Positions 23,043 to 31,989 of a DNA stretch of 33,586 nucleotides are shown here, piece by piece (position 1 is the first letter of the stretch; each line of letters starts with the position of its first letter). The translations under genes and the position numbers were made by a program. The DNA comes from Ghiorsea sp. (GTDB lineage: Bacteria > Pseudomonadota > Zetaproteobacteria > Mariprofundales > Mariprofundaceae), in the NCBI GenBank assembly GCA_026982535.1, contig JALSGX010000005.1, forward strand, positions 1 through 33,586, read 5' to 3'. The notes under the pieces are model-generated. The model did not search any database. It was not told the DNA's origin and saw only the letters and a list, made by a program, of their open reading frames with translations.

Positions 23043-25376
23043 ATGCTGAGATTCTTAAAAATAAGCTTTGGTTTGGTTGCCTTGCTACTTATTGTGCTGA
23101 TAAGCATTCCTTTCTTCGTCAATATCAATGACTTTAAGCCTGAAATCAAACAAGCTGTATTTGATGCCACTGGTCGCAACCTGGAAATCGAGAATATCAA
23201 GCTTAGCCTTTTTCCATGGGTTGGTATCACACTGTCTGGTGTTCAACTTGAAAATGCGCAGGGGTTTGCGCCGCAGCATATGCTTGAAGTTGATTCCATT
23301 GATGTTCAAGTTGCCCTTCTCCCTCTGTTTGATCAACAAATTGAAGTTAAACGCTTTGAGCTTAACTCACCTAAAATATGGCTAACTCAAAACCATGATG
23401 GTACAAGCAACTGGTCTGACCTTAACCAAGAACAAGCTTCACCAACTACAACAACACAAAGCCAAGCACCCGCAACAAGTCAACAACATACCCTGCCTAT
23501 AGCCTTTGAAGCCAAGCTGTTGCAACTCAGTCAAGGGCAACTTGTTTGGCATGAACAAGGCAAAGGTGAAGTCGTAATTGATGATATTCAACTCAATATT
23601 ACTGATTTACAACTCAAACAACCCATAAGTGTAGATGTATCCGCCAATATAGGCGGCAACCCGCTATCCATCAAAGGTCAAATCGGACCTATCGTGGATC
23701 TTAACAAGCTACAAATCCATACCTTACCTGTGAGCATCCGTGTACAAGCCTATGATTTCAATCTGCAACCCTTTGCTGGTTGGCTACCTGAACTTCATCA
23801 AGAACAAGAACAGTACATGGGTAAACTCGCGGATCTAAAAGTTTCACTGGATGTATTTGCCGAGCAACATCAAGATAAAACCCTGCTCAGTTCAGGAACA
23901 CTCACCGTGGCTGGTAAACATACCCTGAAAACAGCGTGGAAACTTCATCTTCAAGCCATGAAAACACTCAACATTGAGTCCTTAAACCTTGCTATCAATA
24001 ACACTGATGTGGCATCGTTGACTGCCAAAATACGCAACCTGCACAAGGAAAAACCTAAATTTGAAGCCAAAGTCACGACCAACACGCTACAGCGCATTTG
24101 GCTAAACCGCTTTATCCCTGCGCTACAAGACATATACAAAGTTCACCCTAAACCTTGGGAGAGTATTAAAATCAAGGCTTTCTTGGCTGGTAACCCTGAC
24201 ATCGTTGAAATTCACAACATGCAACTCACCTTAAACCAAGAGCCTGTTCAGGTTTCAGGTGACATGATGCTTGGTGGTGCGCCCGATATTCAACTTCGCG
24301 TCACCGCAAATGAACTACACCTGGACCCATGGATTCCTCAAAGCAAAAAAGAAGCTGTGCAGCCAAGCTCCTCCAATACTGCGCCTAACCCCTCACCAGC
24401 CCAGGAACCAAACCTTACCTTTCTTAAGCCTTGGTATCTATCTGTACAGCTCCAAGCCAAAGCCATCCATGTGATGAACTTAAGCCTGGAAAACCTGCGG
24501 ATGACTTTAAGTAGTGAACAAGGGGTGGTTCGCCTCAACCCGCTAAGCTTTGATATCAATGGTGGTCATATCCATAAACGCTTGACCCTTTATGCCAACC
24601 GCTACCCCGCAGCATGGACATCATCCATCAAAATGAAAAGCGTTTCCATTCAACCTATTCTCCAAGCTTTGGTTGATTTTAGGCAACTCTCAGGCATTGC
24701 CACACTTAACGCAGACTTATCTGGCAAGGGATTATTGCCTGACAATATCATCAAAAACACGAGTGGTCGGGGTAACTTTCTCTTTGAAAACGGGCAATTT
24801 GAGGGTGTTGATATCGCCAAAGCAGTTCGCAAGCTCAAACAAGGCGATACATCATCCAAACAAAGTGACTTCGCACAAATGCAAGGAAGCTTCTTCATCA
24901 AGCAAGCAACCATCACCAACAATGACCTGTATATGGCATCACCACTGTTGCGCCTAACAGGTAAGGGCAAGGTATTCCTTGACCCGCCAAGCATAGACTA
25001 TCATGTACGCCCACGCTTAATTAAAAGTTTAGAAGGGCAAGGTGGCAGCATCAATCAAAAAGGTGTGGTTGTTCCCTTGCACATTCACGGCACATTTGAG
25101 GATATTCAAGTGGATATTAAAATGGACAAAGATGCGCTGCTCGATAGTGCTGGTGCGCTCAACAACGCGGCTGGAAAACCGATCGGTGGTGTAGGCGGTA
25201 AAGTGTTGGAACAAGGCTTTGTCAAAACGCGTGATGAGCAGATTGCCAAAGCAAAAGCAAAAGCCAAAGCAAAAGCCAAAAGAAAAGCCGATGCAGAAAA
25301 AGCGCGACTAGAAGCAGAAGCCAAAAGAAAAGCTGAAGAAAAACTCAAAAATATGTTCAAAGGATTTAATTTCTGA
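23043..25376 (+). CDS. AsmA family protein
   Basis: A 777-aa member of the AsmA/TamB-like family, anchored in the inner membrane with a large beta-rich periplasmic domain; relatives help move phospholipids to the outer membrane. The N-terminus has the anchor (about residues 5-23, LKISFGLVALLLIVLISIPF) and the family signature INDFKPEIKQAVFDATGRN followed by LFPWVGITLSGVQL. A second AsmA C-terminal module is visible near residues 510-700 (ISTL-like segments such as GSFFIKQATITNNDLYMASP). The protein ends in an Ala/Lys-rich tail (about 733-770), probably helical. The start was taken at 23043 because the upstream in-frame region is rnpB. Confidence 0.92.
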   Translation: MLRFLKISFGLVALLLIVLISIPFFVNINDFKPEIKQAVFDATGRNLEIENIKLSLFPWVGITLSGVQLENAQGFAPQHMLEVDSIDVQVALLPLFDQQIEVKRFELNSPKIWLTQNHDGTSNWSDLNQEQASPTTTTQSQAPATSQQHTLPIAFEAKLLQLSQGQLVWHEQGKGEVVIDDIQLNITDLQLKQPISVDVSANIGGNPLSIKGQIGPIVDLNKLQIHTLPVSIRVQAYDFNLQPFAGWLPELHQEQEQYMGKLADLKVSLDVFAEQHQDKTLLSSGTLTVAGKHTLKTAWKLHLQAMKTLNIESLNLAINNTDVASLTAKIRNLHKEKPKFEAKVTTNTLQRIWLNRFIPALQDIYKVHPKPWESIKIKAFLAGNPDIVEIHNMQLTLNQEPVQVSGDMMLGGAPDIQLRVTANELHLDPWIPQSKKEAVQPSSSNTAPNPSPAQEPNLTFLKPWYLSVQLQAKAIHVMNLSLENLRMTLSSEQGVVRLNPLSFDINGGHIHKRLTLYANRYPAAWTSSIKMKSVSIQPILQALVDFRQLSGIATLNADLSGKGLLPDNIIKNTSGRGNFLFENGQFEGVDIAKAVRKLKQGDTSSKQSDFAQMQGSFFIKQATITNNDLYMASPLLRLTGKGKVFLDPPSIDYHVRPRLIKSLEGQGGSINQKGVVVPLHIHGTFEDIQVDIKMDKDALLDSAGALNNAAGKPIGGVGGKVLEQGFVKTRDEQIAKAKAKAKAKAKRKADAEKARLEAEAKRKAEEKLKNMFKGFNF
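25242..25290 (+). repeat. Short tandem repeat coding for the AsmA Ala-Lys tail
   Basis: Repeats of the hexamer AAAGCA/AAAGCC encode alternating Ala and Lys (AKAKAKAKAKAK) near the C-terminus. Such a tract can expand or contract in frame by replication slippage. Confidence 0.75.
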
Positions 25377-25377
25377 C

Positions 25378-25995
25378 ATGCGCATATTTGAACGCTTGCG
25401 TTTACATCCTGAACGCCCCCAAATCCGACAAATCAAACGGGCAGCCCAACGACTGCATGACGGTTGCTTCGCCGTTGTGCCCACTGAGACCACTTATGCT
25501 ATCATGGTGCTACCCTCCGCGATTGAAGCCCAAGCATCTATCCGTCAACTCCGGAGTCTGGATGACAAGCATTTGTGGTCGCTGGTCGTCTCTGACTTAT
25601 CGCAAGCTGCCCAGTTTGTAAGTATCGACAACCCTGCTTATCGTATCCTCAAGCATTACCTTCCAGGGCCTTATACCTTTATTCTTCCTGCGAACTCCAA
25701 GCTTCCCAAACGCATTTTTGGCAAACGCAAAGATGTGGGTATTCGCATGCCCGACCATGCGGTGTGTCAAATGTTAATTCAAGAAGTCGGCGAGCCACTT
25801 CTGGCAACATCCATGCAATTTCCCGATGAGGATTTTATCGCCACTGACCCCGATGCGATTGAACCCCGCATCAAACATCTTCAGGCCGTGCTTCTTGACA
25901 CAGGTTGGGGCGACATGACTCCCACCACTGTTGTTGATTTATGCGATGATGTGCCCCAAGTACTTAGACAAGGCTTGGGAGAATGGGCGGCATAA
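25378..25995 (+). CDS. yciO: YciO-type Sua5/YrdC-domain protein
   Basis: A 205-aa single-domain protein of the Sua5/YciO/YrdC superfamily, which includes the threonylcarbamoyl-AMP synthases for tRNA t6A. It matches the E. coli YciO branch in length (206) and in pattern: LHPERPQIRQIKRAAQRL, VVPTETTYAI, LPGPYTFILPA, KRKDVGIRMPDHAVCQMLI, LLATSMQFPDEDFIATDPD and TTVVDLCDDVPQVLRQG. In this branch t6A synthase activity is weak or uncertain. It starts one base after the asmA stop (TGACATG), so the two are probably cotranscribed. Confidence 0.9.
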   Translation: MRIFERLRLHPERPQIRQIKRAAQRLHDGCFAVVPTETTYAIMVLPSAIEAQASIRQLRSLDDKHLWSLVVSDLSQAAQFVSIDNPAYRILKHYLPGPYTFILPANSKLPKRIFGKRKDVGIRMPDHAVCQMLIQEVGEPLLATSMQFPDEDFIATDPDAIEPRIKHLQAVLLDTGWGDMTPTTVVDLCDDVPQVLRQGLGEWAA

Positions 25996-26076
25996 ATCAC
26001 CAGCACCCATCAAACCATTGCAGATCAGGCTTTATTCCTCTACGCTGCTGATAAAAAAGATTCTGAGGAAAACTTT

Positions 26077-26691
26077 ATGTCCAGTACGCAACATAGCAAT
26101 GTATTAAAGTGGGGAGAAAAAGCATACCGCTTTCGCTCTATCACACCTATACCGTTACTTTTTTTAGGGATATGGCTATCAGAACCTTCGGCGGCAACCA
26201 TCATAATGGGGGCTATTCTAGCATTTACTGGTGAAATCATACGCATGCTTGCCATGTTTGAAACCCATGACAAAACATCCACTCGTGGTAAAGTTGCAAG
26301 TTCCAGTGCATTGGTAACCACAGGGATTTATAGCTATACGCGCAACCCCCTATACTTAGGCGCCCTATTCACGGGTCTGGGCTATATGGTCATTACAGCC
26401 AGCCCCCTCATGATAATGATTTTCCTCACCCTTTTTACAATACAATACTACTTAATCATTCAATATGAAGAAGACTATTTGCGTTCAAAGTTTCCCGACC
26501 ACTTTAATGCCTTTACCCGTTCAAGCCCCTGTTTCTTTCCTTGCCTCAAAAGAACCGGCTCAACTATCACACTACCCAACACTTCATTGCTGCGAGGGGC
26601 GTTATATCGTGAACGATCAACCATACTGGGGCTTCTTGTTGTCATTAGCCTGTTAGCATACGCACCACATATTCGCGCTATCTTAAGTTAG
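26077..26691 (+). CDS. Isoprenylcysteine carboxyl methyltransferase (ICMT/PEMT) family protein
   Basis: A 204-aa integral membrane protein with four or five helices. The family motifs are present: LVTTGIYSYTRNPLYLG (about residues 83-99, with Arg-Asn-Pro-x-Tyr in place of the usual RHPxYxG) and the C-terminal YEEDYLRSKFPDHFNAFTR, which forms the S-adenosylmethionine pocket together. Bacterial members methylate lipids or other hydrophobic substrates; the true substrate here is unknown since bacteria do not prenylate proteins in the eukaryotic way. A helix follows the usual end of the family (about 184-200). The 81-bp spacer before it (25996-26076) shows GAGGAA upstream of the ATG. Confidence 0.87.
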   Translation: MSSTQHSNVLKWGEKAYRFRSITPIPLLFLGIWLSEPSAATIIMGAILAFTGEIIRMLAMFETHDKTSTRGKVASSSALVTTGIYSYTRNPLYLGALFTGLGYMVITASPLMIMIFLTLFTIQYYLIIQYEEDYLRSKFPDHFNAFTRSSPCFFPCLKRTGSTITLPNTSLLRGALYRERSTILGLLVVISLLAYAPHIRAILS

Positions 26692-26774
26692 GCGAAAAGC
26701 AAAGCTTAAGAGATCGCCCCAGAACAAAACACATTACCTATAAAATTAAAAACAAGCTATCTACAGTTTCGCCT

Positions 26775-27716
26775 ATGCAAAGATTAAACACATATCACCC
26801 TGAATCTGGCGTAGCTTTAATAATGGTCTTGGGCATCGTAGCTATCATTGCAGTATGGGCAAGCACGGCTGCTTATGAAGATATGATTTCAGTTCAGCGC
26901 ATCAAAAACATCCAAGATGAAACACGCGCCACTATGGCAAGTGAATCTGCACTGCCTCTGGTTCGTATTGTTTTGAAGGAAGAATATCTTATTTCCAATA
27001 GCCCCCCCATTGACGCTTTGGATGAAGAATGGGCGCAAGATTTACCCCCCTTCCCTATTGACGATGGTTTGATTGCTGTGCAACTCGAAGACTTGAATCG
27101 CTATTACAACTTGAATGACCTGGTCAATAACCAAGGCGTTGTACAACAAGACAAAGTTAAGGAAGTGAAGCGACTGTTCAGCTTGCTTGATTTGGATGAA
27201 ACACTGGTTGATGCCTTGGTAGACTGGATGGACAACAATGATATACCTTATGGTGTAGGCGGCGCGGAGGACAGCAGCTATTATGCTAAAGATTACAAAA
27301 TCAAGAATGCGCGCCTAGACAGCTGGAGTGAACTTAAGCTTGTCCAGGGGTTTGATGCTGATACGCTTCAGTTACTTAAGAAGGTTGCAACTGTACGCCC
27401 ATCCTCAGGAAATACGGCAATCAATATCAATACGGCAGCACCTTTGGTGTTGCGTGCCATTTTTCCTGACATGACAAGCATGGATGAAGAAGCTTTTTTT
27501 GAAAACCGCCCATACGACACACTGACCATTGCCTTGAACCAGCAACCATGGCGACAAGGCGGCAACCCCTCTCGCTTGCAGGTCGCCAGCGATGCCTTTA
27601 TGCTGCGCACTCATGCCATATTTGGTCGAGCAAATGTGCGCGAGGAGTATGTATTGTCCCGAAATGGTCCAACTGTGACATTGTTATCGCGTGAACGCCT
27701 TGGCTGGCAGTTTTGA
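26775..27716 (+). CDS. gspK: Type II secretion system minor pseudopilin GspK
   Basis: A 313-aa minor pseudopilin at the tip of the type II secretion pseudopilus. The class III leader MQRLNTYHPESG precedes VALIMVLGIVAIIAV, with prepilin peptidase cleavage after Gly12. As in other GspK, the +5 Glu is absent. The globular part has the T2SSK region (LDETLVDALVDWMDNNDIP and LDSWSELKLVQGFD, helix-hairpin-helix like) and ends ININTAAPLVLRAIFPDM. I see no good ribosome binding site before the ATG. gspL overlaps the stop. The preceding 83 bp contain no clear terminator or promoter. Confidence 0.92.
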   Translation: MQRLNTYHPESGVALIMVLGIVAIIAVWASTAAYEDMISVQRIKNIQDETRATMASESALPLVRIVLKEEYLISNSPPIDALDEEWAQDLPPFPIDDGLIAVQLEDLNRYYNLNDLVNNQGVVQQDKVKEVKRLFSLLDLDETLVDALVDWMDNNDIPYGVGGAEDSSYYAKDYKIKNARLDSWSELKLVQGFDADTLQLLKKVATVRPSSGNTAININTAAPLVLRAIFPDMTSMDEEAFFENRPYDTLTIALNQQPWRQGGNPSRLQVASDAFMLRTHAIFGRANVREEYVLSRNGPTVTLLSRERLGWQF

Positions 27717-28987
27717 TGGTCAACTCAACAACCCCCGCGGCAACAACCATTGCCTGGTGTCCGCAAGGCATTGCCCTGCATGATGGGAAAGATATTGCCC
27801 TACACCCCATTGAAAAAGATGAAGAAAGTCTACTTCCACAACTACCCGACAACACAACACCACCGCAATGTATCTACCTGCCCATGGAAGTACTGTTGCT
27901 CAGGTCGTTTACTTTCCCCTTAAAACACCCCAAACTCCTGGACAAGGATATTTTGCTGGAAGAGCTTGCCGATACTGCAGGCATCAAACCCGATGATTGG
28001 TGGTTAACCTGGAGAGCTTCCTGCGTCAATGATGGCATTGCAGGTTTGGTGTTTGGTTTACACAATACACTTAAAGCTGAACTGGCAAGTCATGCGCCTT
28101 GGCAAGACGCACCTTTATTATTGGTTGATGGTTGGCAGCGCCTAAACTTTTACCTAACCCATGAAACAAATGATGCCGCTGTGGTTGATATGGACGCAGA
28201 CGGTGTTTTCCTTGGTGTATTCAGGCAAGGTGCTTGGCAAGGTATGCGCCGCTTGAACGCAGACATGTGCAATGCAAAGCCTCGCCAGGAAGCCGCACAA
28301 CAAGTGTTATGGTCGCTGCAATCCATGGGCTTTGATGCCAACACTATGCCTGTATTGGGTTGCGTGACCCATGATTTTATATCTTCTCTTGCGCCCACTG
28401 AAAGCAGCCAGCAGGCAAAAATGGTGGATGAGCTTCACCCCAGACATCTTGCAACACTCAATCTACCACTACCCAGCCATAACGAAGCACTCAACTTGCG
28501 CCATGGCTCATGGGCAAGCCGCCAAGCATCAGCAAACATGCAGCTTTGGTATCGCCCTGCGGCTATCGCGGCTACTGTATTATGTTTGTGGCTTGGTATA
28601 ACAGTGGTGGACAACTATCAGCTAGAAGCCCAGGTTGCAGATTTCGATAGCCGTATTGTACAAGCTTTTCATCGTGGCTTGCCAAATCAATCTGTCATCA
28701 TTGATGCCTTAGCACAACTTCGCCAAGCAGCGGAAGAAAAAAGTAACATCTCCCAAAGTAATATAAGCCAACAACTTTATATCATTAGCCAAGCATTTAA
28801 GACAACGCCTTGGCAAATGCAATCTCTTACCTTTGATCAGTCTGGCGCATCCATGACTGGTCAGGTGCATAGCCTTGATGCCCTCAATATAATCAAAGAA
28901 AAGCTCACGCAACTCAGTGGCAGAGAAGTGCGTATTACCGACACCAACCTCAAGGGTAATGAAGTCGTATTTAAGGTGCGCTGGTGA
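27716..28987 (+). CDS. gspL: Type II secretion system protein GspL
   Basis: A 423-aa inner-membrane assembly-platform protein that connects the GspE ATPase with GspM. The N-terminal 260 residues form the actin-like cytoplasmic domain (QCIYLPMEVLLLRSFTFPL, AAVVDMDADGVFLGVFR). One membrane helix lies at about 281-300 (YRPAAIAATVLCLWLGITVV), followed by a periplasmic ferredoxin-like domain (SLTFDQSGASMTGQVHSLDAL). The ATG at 27716 overlaps the gspK stop (TGATG), and I prefer it to the TTG one codon earlier. The sequence is divergent, as is usual for GspL. Confidence 0.9.
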   Translation: MVNSTTPAATTIAWCPQGIALHDGKDIALHPIEKDEESLLPQLPDNTTPPQCIYLPMEVLLLRSFTFPLKHPKLLDKDILLEELADTAGIKPDDWWLTWRASCVNDGIAGLVFGLHNTLKAELASHAPWQDAPLLLVDGWQRLNFYLTHETNDAAVVDMDADGVFLGVFRQGAWQGMRRLNADMCNAKPRQEAAQQVLWSLQSMGFDANTMPVLGCVTHDFISSLAPTESSQQAKMVDELHPRHLATLNLPLPSHNEALNLRHGSWASRQASANMQLWYRPAAIAATVLCLWLGITVVDNYQLEAQVADFDSRIVQAFHRGLPNQSVIIDALAQLRQAAEEKSNISQSNISQQLYIISQAFKTTPWQMQSLTFDQSGASMTGQVHSLDALNIIKEKLTQLSGREVRITDTNLKGNEVVFKVRW

Positions 28988-29517
28988 TGAACCAACTTGT
29001 GCATACGCTCAAACGCAATATAGACCAAATTTGGCAACAAACATTTGCCAAAAAATATGAGGCTTTAAGTGATGCCGAGCAGCGAACAGTGCGCATGGCA
29101 GCACTGGTGATTCCATTAATGTTGTTTGTCTTTGGTATTGTTCTGCCGGTGATGGATAAAAATGCTGCTTTACAGCAAGAAGTACAAAGCCTTGCCCAAA
29201 AAGCGCAAGAAGCAAAAATGCTGGCTGATACACTGATTGCGCAGTCCAAACATAAAGTATCAGCAAACACCAGTATCCTCAGCCAAGTCGATAGCATCGC
29301 ACGCCAAACATATGTTCGCCAATTTATGACTCGCTTACGCCCACAACCTTTAGCCAACGGCAAACAGCAATTGCAAACCCAAATCAAAGATGCGCCCTAC
29401 AAAGATATTGCCAGTTTTATTGTAGCCCTCGAACAAGCGGGGTTGTCATTGCGTCAAGTGAAGATTCAACGCAAAAAGCCTGGTGTCGTACTGATGCAGG
29501 CTGTGATTGGACAATAA
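28987..29517 (+). CDS. gspM: Type II secretion system protein GspM
   Basis: A 176-aa bitopic inner-membrane protein that pairs with GspL. It has a short cytoplasmic start, one helix (about residues 36-56, ALVIPLMLFVFGIVLPVM), a coiled-coil-like stretch (AALQQEVQSLAQKAQEAKML), and a periplasmic ferredoxin-like end (YKDIASFIVALEQAGLSLRQVKI). The ATG overlaps the gspL stop (TGATG). Length is usual for GspM. Confidence 0.9.
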   Translation: MNQLVHTLKRNIDQIWQQTFAKKYEALSDAEQRTVRMAALVIPLMLFVFGIVLPVMDKNAALQQEVQSLAQKAQEAKMLADTLIAQSKHKVSANTSILSQVDSIARQTYVRQFMTRLRPQPLANGKQQLQTQIKDAPYKDIASFIVALEQAGLSLRQVKIQRKKPGVVLMQAVIGQ

Positions 29518-29518
29518 G

Positions 29519-30349
29519 ATGAACAAAACAACAAAACCTTTGTCCATACGCTTTCTTATCACCTTATTCCTTGTCTTGCTTGCTGTTTTCACCTTCATAC
29601 GCTGGGATAGTTCAGCCTGGCTAAACACACAAATCCAGCAAGCCGCGTCCAACGCAGGCTATCAGCTTTCATACAGCGACTTCAATATCACAGGTTTAAC
29701 CGTACGCTTACAGCATGTGCATATTCAACAACAGCAAAACAGCCTAAACCTTGATACACTTACAATCAGCCCATCATTGTCCTCTCTTGCTTCAGGTCAT
29801 TTGGGCGTCGATATTCATGTATCCTGGCTAGGTAACCCTGCCAGCCTTTCAGTCTCGACAAGCAACAATCTACTAAATCTCTCCAATATCGATGCTATGA
29901 TTGATATCAGTCGTATTCAAAACCTCAACATACCTGCTCAACTCTCAGGCTTGGTACGCTTGCAAGGTGATTTGGTATTGCAACAAAACACTGGTGTGCC
30001 ACAGTCTGGCAAGCTTCAACTCACTTGGAGCCAAGCCAAAGCAGGTTTGGCAACACCTGAATTCACCTTGGGAGACTATATGTTGAACCTCAACAGCACG
30101 GATACCCCAAACCAGCCTTGGCAGTGGCGCGTTTCTGGTGGAAGCGGTGTTACACTCAATGGTTCGGGCACACTTACACCCACTACACCTGATCCCAAGC
30201 AGTGGTTAGTGCATGGTTTGGTGGATGCAGCCATGGATAATACCAACCCTTCATTATCCATGATGATGCAAAGCATGATGAGCAGCAACAAAGCCAAGCT
30301 GCGCGTGTCAGGCTCGCTTGGCAAGCCAAGTGTGGAGGTTGTGCGCTGA
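29519..30349 (+). CDS. gspN: Type II secretion system protein GspN
   Basis: A 276-aa protein with one N-terminal helix (about residues 11-30, FLITLFLVLLAVFTFI) and a periplasmic beta-rich domain of the T2SSN type, distantly like AsmA (ITGLTVRLQHVHIQQ, LSGLVRLQGDLVLQ, GKLQLTWSQAKAGL, and a final LRVSGSLGKPSVEVVR). GspN is absent from many type II systems and is not always essential. I chose the ATG at 29519, two bases after the gspM stop, over a TTG inside gspM. Its stop overlaps the dnaX ATG. Confidence 0.85.
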   Translation: MNKTTKPLSIRFLITLFLVLLAVFTFIRWDSSAWLNTQIQQAASNAGYQLSYSDFNITGLTVRLQHVHIQQQQNSLNLDTLTISPSLSSLASGHLGVDIHVSWLGNPASLSVSTSNNLLNLSNIDAMIDISRIQNLNIPAQLSGLVRLQGDLVLQQNTGVPQSGKLQLTWSQAKAGLATPEFTLGDYMLNLNSTDTPNQPWQWRVSGGSGVTLNGSGTLTPTTPDPKQWLVHGLVDAAMDNTNPSLSMMMQSMMSSNKAKLRVSGSLGKPSVEVVR

Positions 30350-31989
30350 TGTCATATCTGGTTTTAGCTCGAAAATGGCGTCCTCAACGCTTTGCTGATC
30401 TAGTCGGGCAAGATGTGGTGGTGCGCACGCTTAAAAATGCGCTAACCAGCCATCATATAGCTCATGCTTATTTGATGACAGGGATTCGTGGCGTGGGTAA
30501 AACCACCATTTCTCGCCTGATGGCCATGGCAGTCAATTGCAGGCAAACTGAAGATGGTGAACCTTGTGGTGCTTGCGAATCATGCGCATCCATTGCCAAA
30601 GGAAGCAGCCTTGATGTGCAAGAAATGGACGCAGCAAGCCATACTGGCGTAGATGATATTCGTGAAATATTAGATAGTGTGCGCTATCCACCTGTGCAAC
30701 TTAACACCAAGGTTTATATTATTGACGAAGCACACATGCTTTCTAAATCTGCTTTTAACGCGCTACTCAAAACTTTGGAAGAGCCTCCTGAAAATGTGAT
30801 GTTTATTTTGGCAACCACGGAATCCGATAAGCTACCGATCACAGTTCGTTCCCGCTGCCAACGCTTTGATTTGCGCCGCTTGAATATGGATGAAATTGCT
30901 GATTATTTGGCATATGTGCTTCAAGAAGAAGGCATTCAAGCAAGCCCAGATGCCTTGCAAGCCATCGCCAAGGCATCTGATGGTAGCGTGCGAGACGCAT
31001 TGTCGCTAACTGAGCGCGTTTTAGCCTTTTCCAATCAAAATATTTCACTTCAAGATGTACAGCAATCCCTAGGACTGATTGGACCCGAGCAACCCCTGAA
31101 GCTTGCCGATGCTATACTGCATGGTGATGCCAAACTTGCCGTCAATGTATTGCGCCAAAGCCGTGAAATGGGTATTGCGCCTGCACACTTGTTGCTTGAA
31201 TTATCCGAACGACTACACGAAATGATGTGCTGCAAACTTGATGACAGCCTTGTGCCGCAAGGTGTCAACACGCAAACAGCCGACTGGTTAATTGCACAGG
31301 CACAATGCTGGAGCAATCAGGCTTTGGATATGCGTTATCAAGTCTTGGTGCATGGCCTGCGCGACTTGGCACTGATGGATGAGCAGCGCGGTGCTGAAAT
31401 GATTGTCATGCGTTTGGCACACCTCAACAGTATCGCGCCCCCTGAAAAAGAGTTGCCTGCTTGGGATAACACACAAAAAAAAACACTTCAAAAAGTGATA
31501 GCCACGAAAAAGCATACACTTACACCACAAGCAAAGCCCACGGAAATCATTACAGAAGAAACAAGCCTGCAAGCATCTGAACCACCAACCTCTTGGGCAG
31601 ATGCCATAGCGCAGTATCATGCCATCAAGCCAAGTGTCGCAGCACATTTGGAGCATGTGATTTGTGAATCTTTTTCTGATACAGTACGGCTATTGTTGAA
31701 CACGCATCAGCAGCAAGTCTTAAACGATCAAGATAGGCAAGCCTTTGCAGCTTGGTTGGGCAAGCGGGTGATTTGGGCAGCGCATCAAGGTCAAGCAGGT
31801 GAAAGCCTGTTGACTCAGCAACAGCGTGAACAGCAAGAAGCCGAACGCAAGCTTTGGCAATCCGCTGCGGCCAACCCTGCTGTGCGGCTACTCAAAGAAA
31901 AACTTGGCTGCCGCTTGGTTCATGTGCGTCCTGCAACCATGAACACCAATACCGAAGAAACAAGCATGGAAAACAACAATGACATATAA
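30349..31989 (+). CDS. dnaX: DNA polymerase III subunit gamma/tau (DnaX)
   Basis: The 546-aa clamp-loader ATPase of the replicative polymerase. It begins with the family start SYLVLARKWRPQRFADLVGQ. Walker A is GIRGVGKTT (residues 45-53), the zinc-binding cysteines are C64, C73, C76 and C79, Walker B is VYIIDEAHMLS, the sensor region is LATTESDKLP, and the arginine finger region is TVRSRCQRFDLRR. Domain III ends near residue 365. A low-complexity linker and the tau-specific C-terminus follow. A run of nine A bases (31475-31483) lies at codons 376-379, right after domain III, and could yield a short gamma form. ATG overlaps the gspN stop; the reductase gene overlaps its end by 11 nt. Confidence 0.97.
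   Translation: MSYLVLARKWRPQRFADLVGQDVVVRTLKNALTSHHIAHAYLMTGIRGVGKTTISRLMAMAVNCRQTEDGEPCGACESCASIAKGSSLDVQEMDAASHTGVDDIREILDSVRYPPVQLNTKVYIIDEAHMLSKSAFNALLKTLEEPPENVMFILATTESDKLPITVRSRCQRFDLRRLNMDEIADYLAYVLQEEGIQASPDALQAIAKASDGSVRDALSLTERVLAFSNQNISLQDVQQSLGLIGPEQPLKLADAILHGDAKLAVNVLRQSREMGIAPAHLLLELSERLHEMMCCKLDDSLVPQGVNTQTADWLIAQAQCWSNQALDMRYQVLVHGLRDLALMDEQRGAEMIVMRLAHLNSIAPPEKELPAWDNTQKKTLQKVIATKKHTLTPQAKPTEIITEETSLQASEPPTSWADAIAQYHAIKPSVAAHLEHVICESFSDTVRLLLNTHQQQVLNDQDRQAFAAWLGKRVIWAAHQGQAGESLLTQQQREQQEAERKLWQSAAANPAVRLLKEKLGCRLVHVRPATMNTNTEETSMENNNDI
31475..31483 (+). promoter_or_regulatory. A9 slippery run in dnaX
   Basis: Nine consecutive A bases, read as CAA AAA AAA ACA (Gln-Lys-Lys-Thr) in frame. 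Slippage that loses one A would end translation at TGA 31496-31498, giving about 382 residues; gain of one A, or a -1 frameshift, ends at TGA 31578-31580, giving about 410 residues. Both match the size of a gamma subunit. Confidence 0.55.

Noticed and set aside
22634-23230. Long minus-strand frame across rnpB and the start of asmA
   Set aside because: It runs antisense to the strongly conserved RNase P RNA; its composition reflects the RNA, not a protein.
26690-26774. 8-bp inverted repeat AGGCGAAA / TTTCGCCT flanking the spacer before gspK
   Set aside because: The arms are 69 nt apart, with no T-run or known site; chance is likely.
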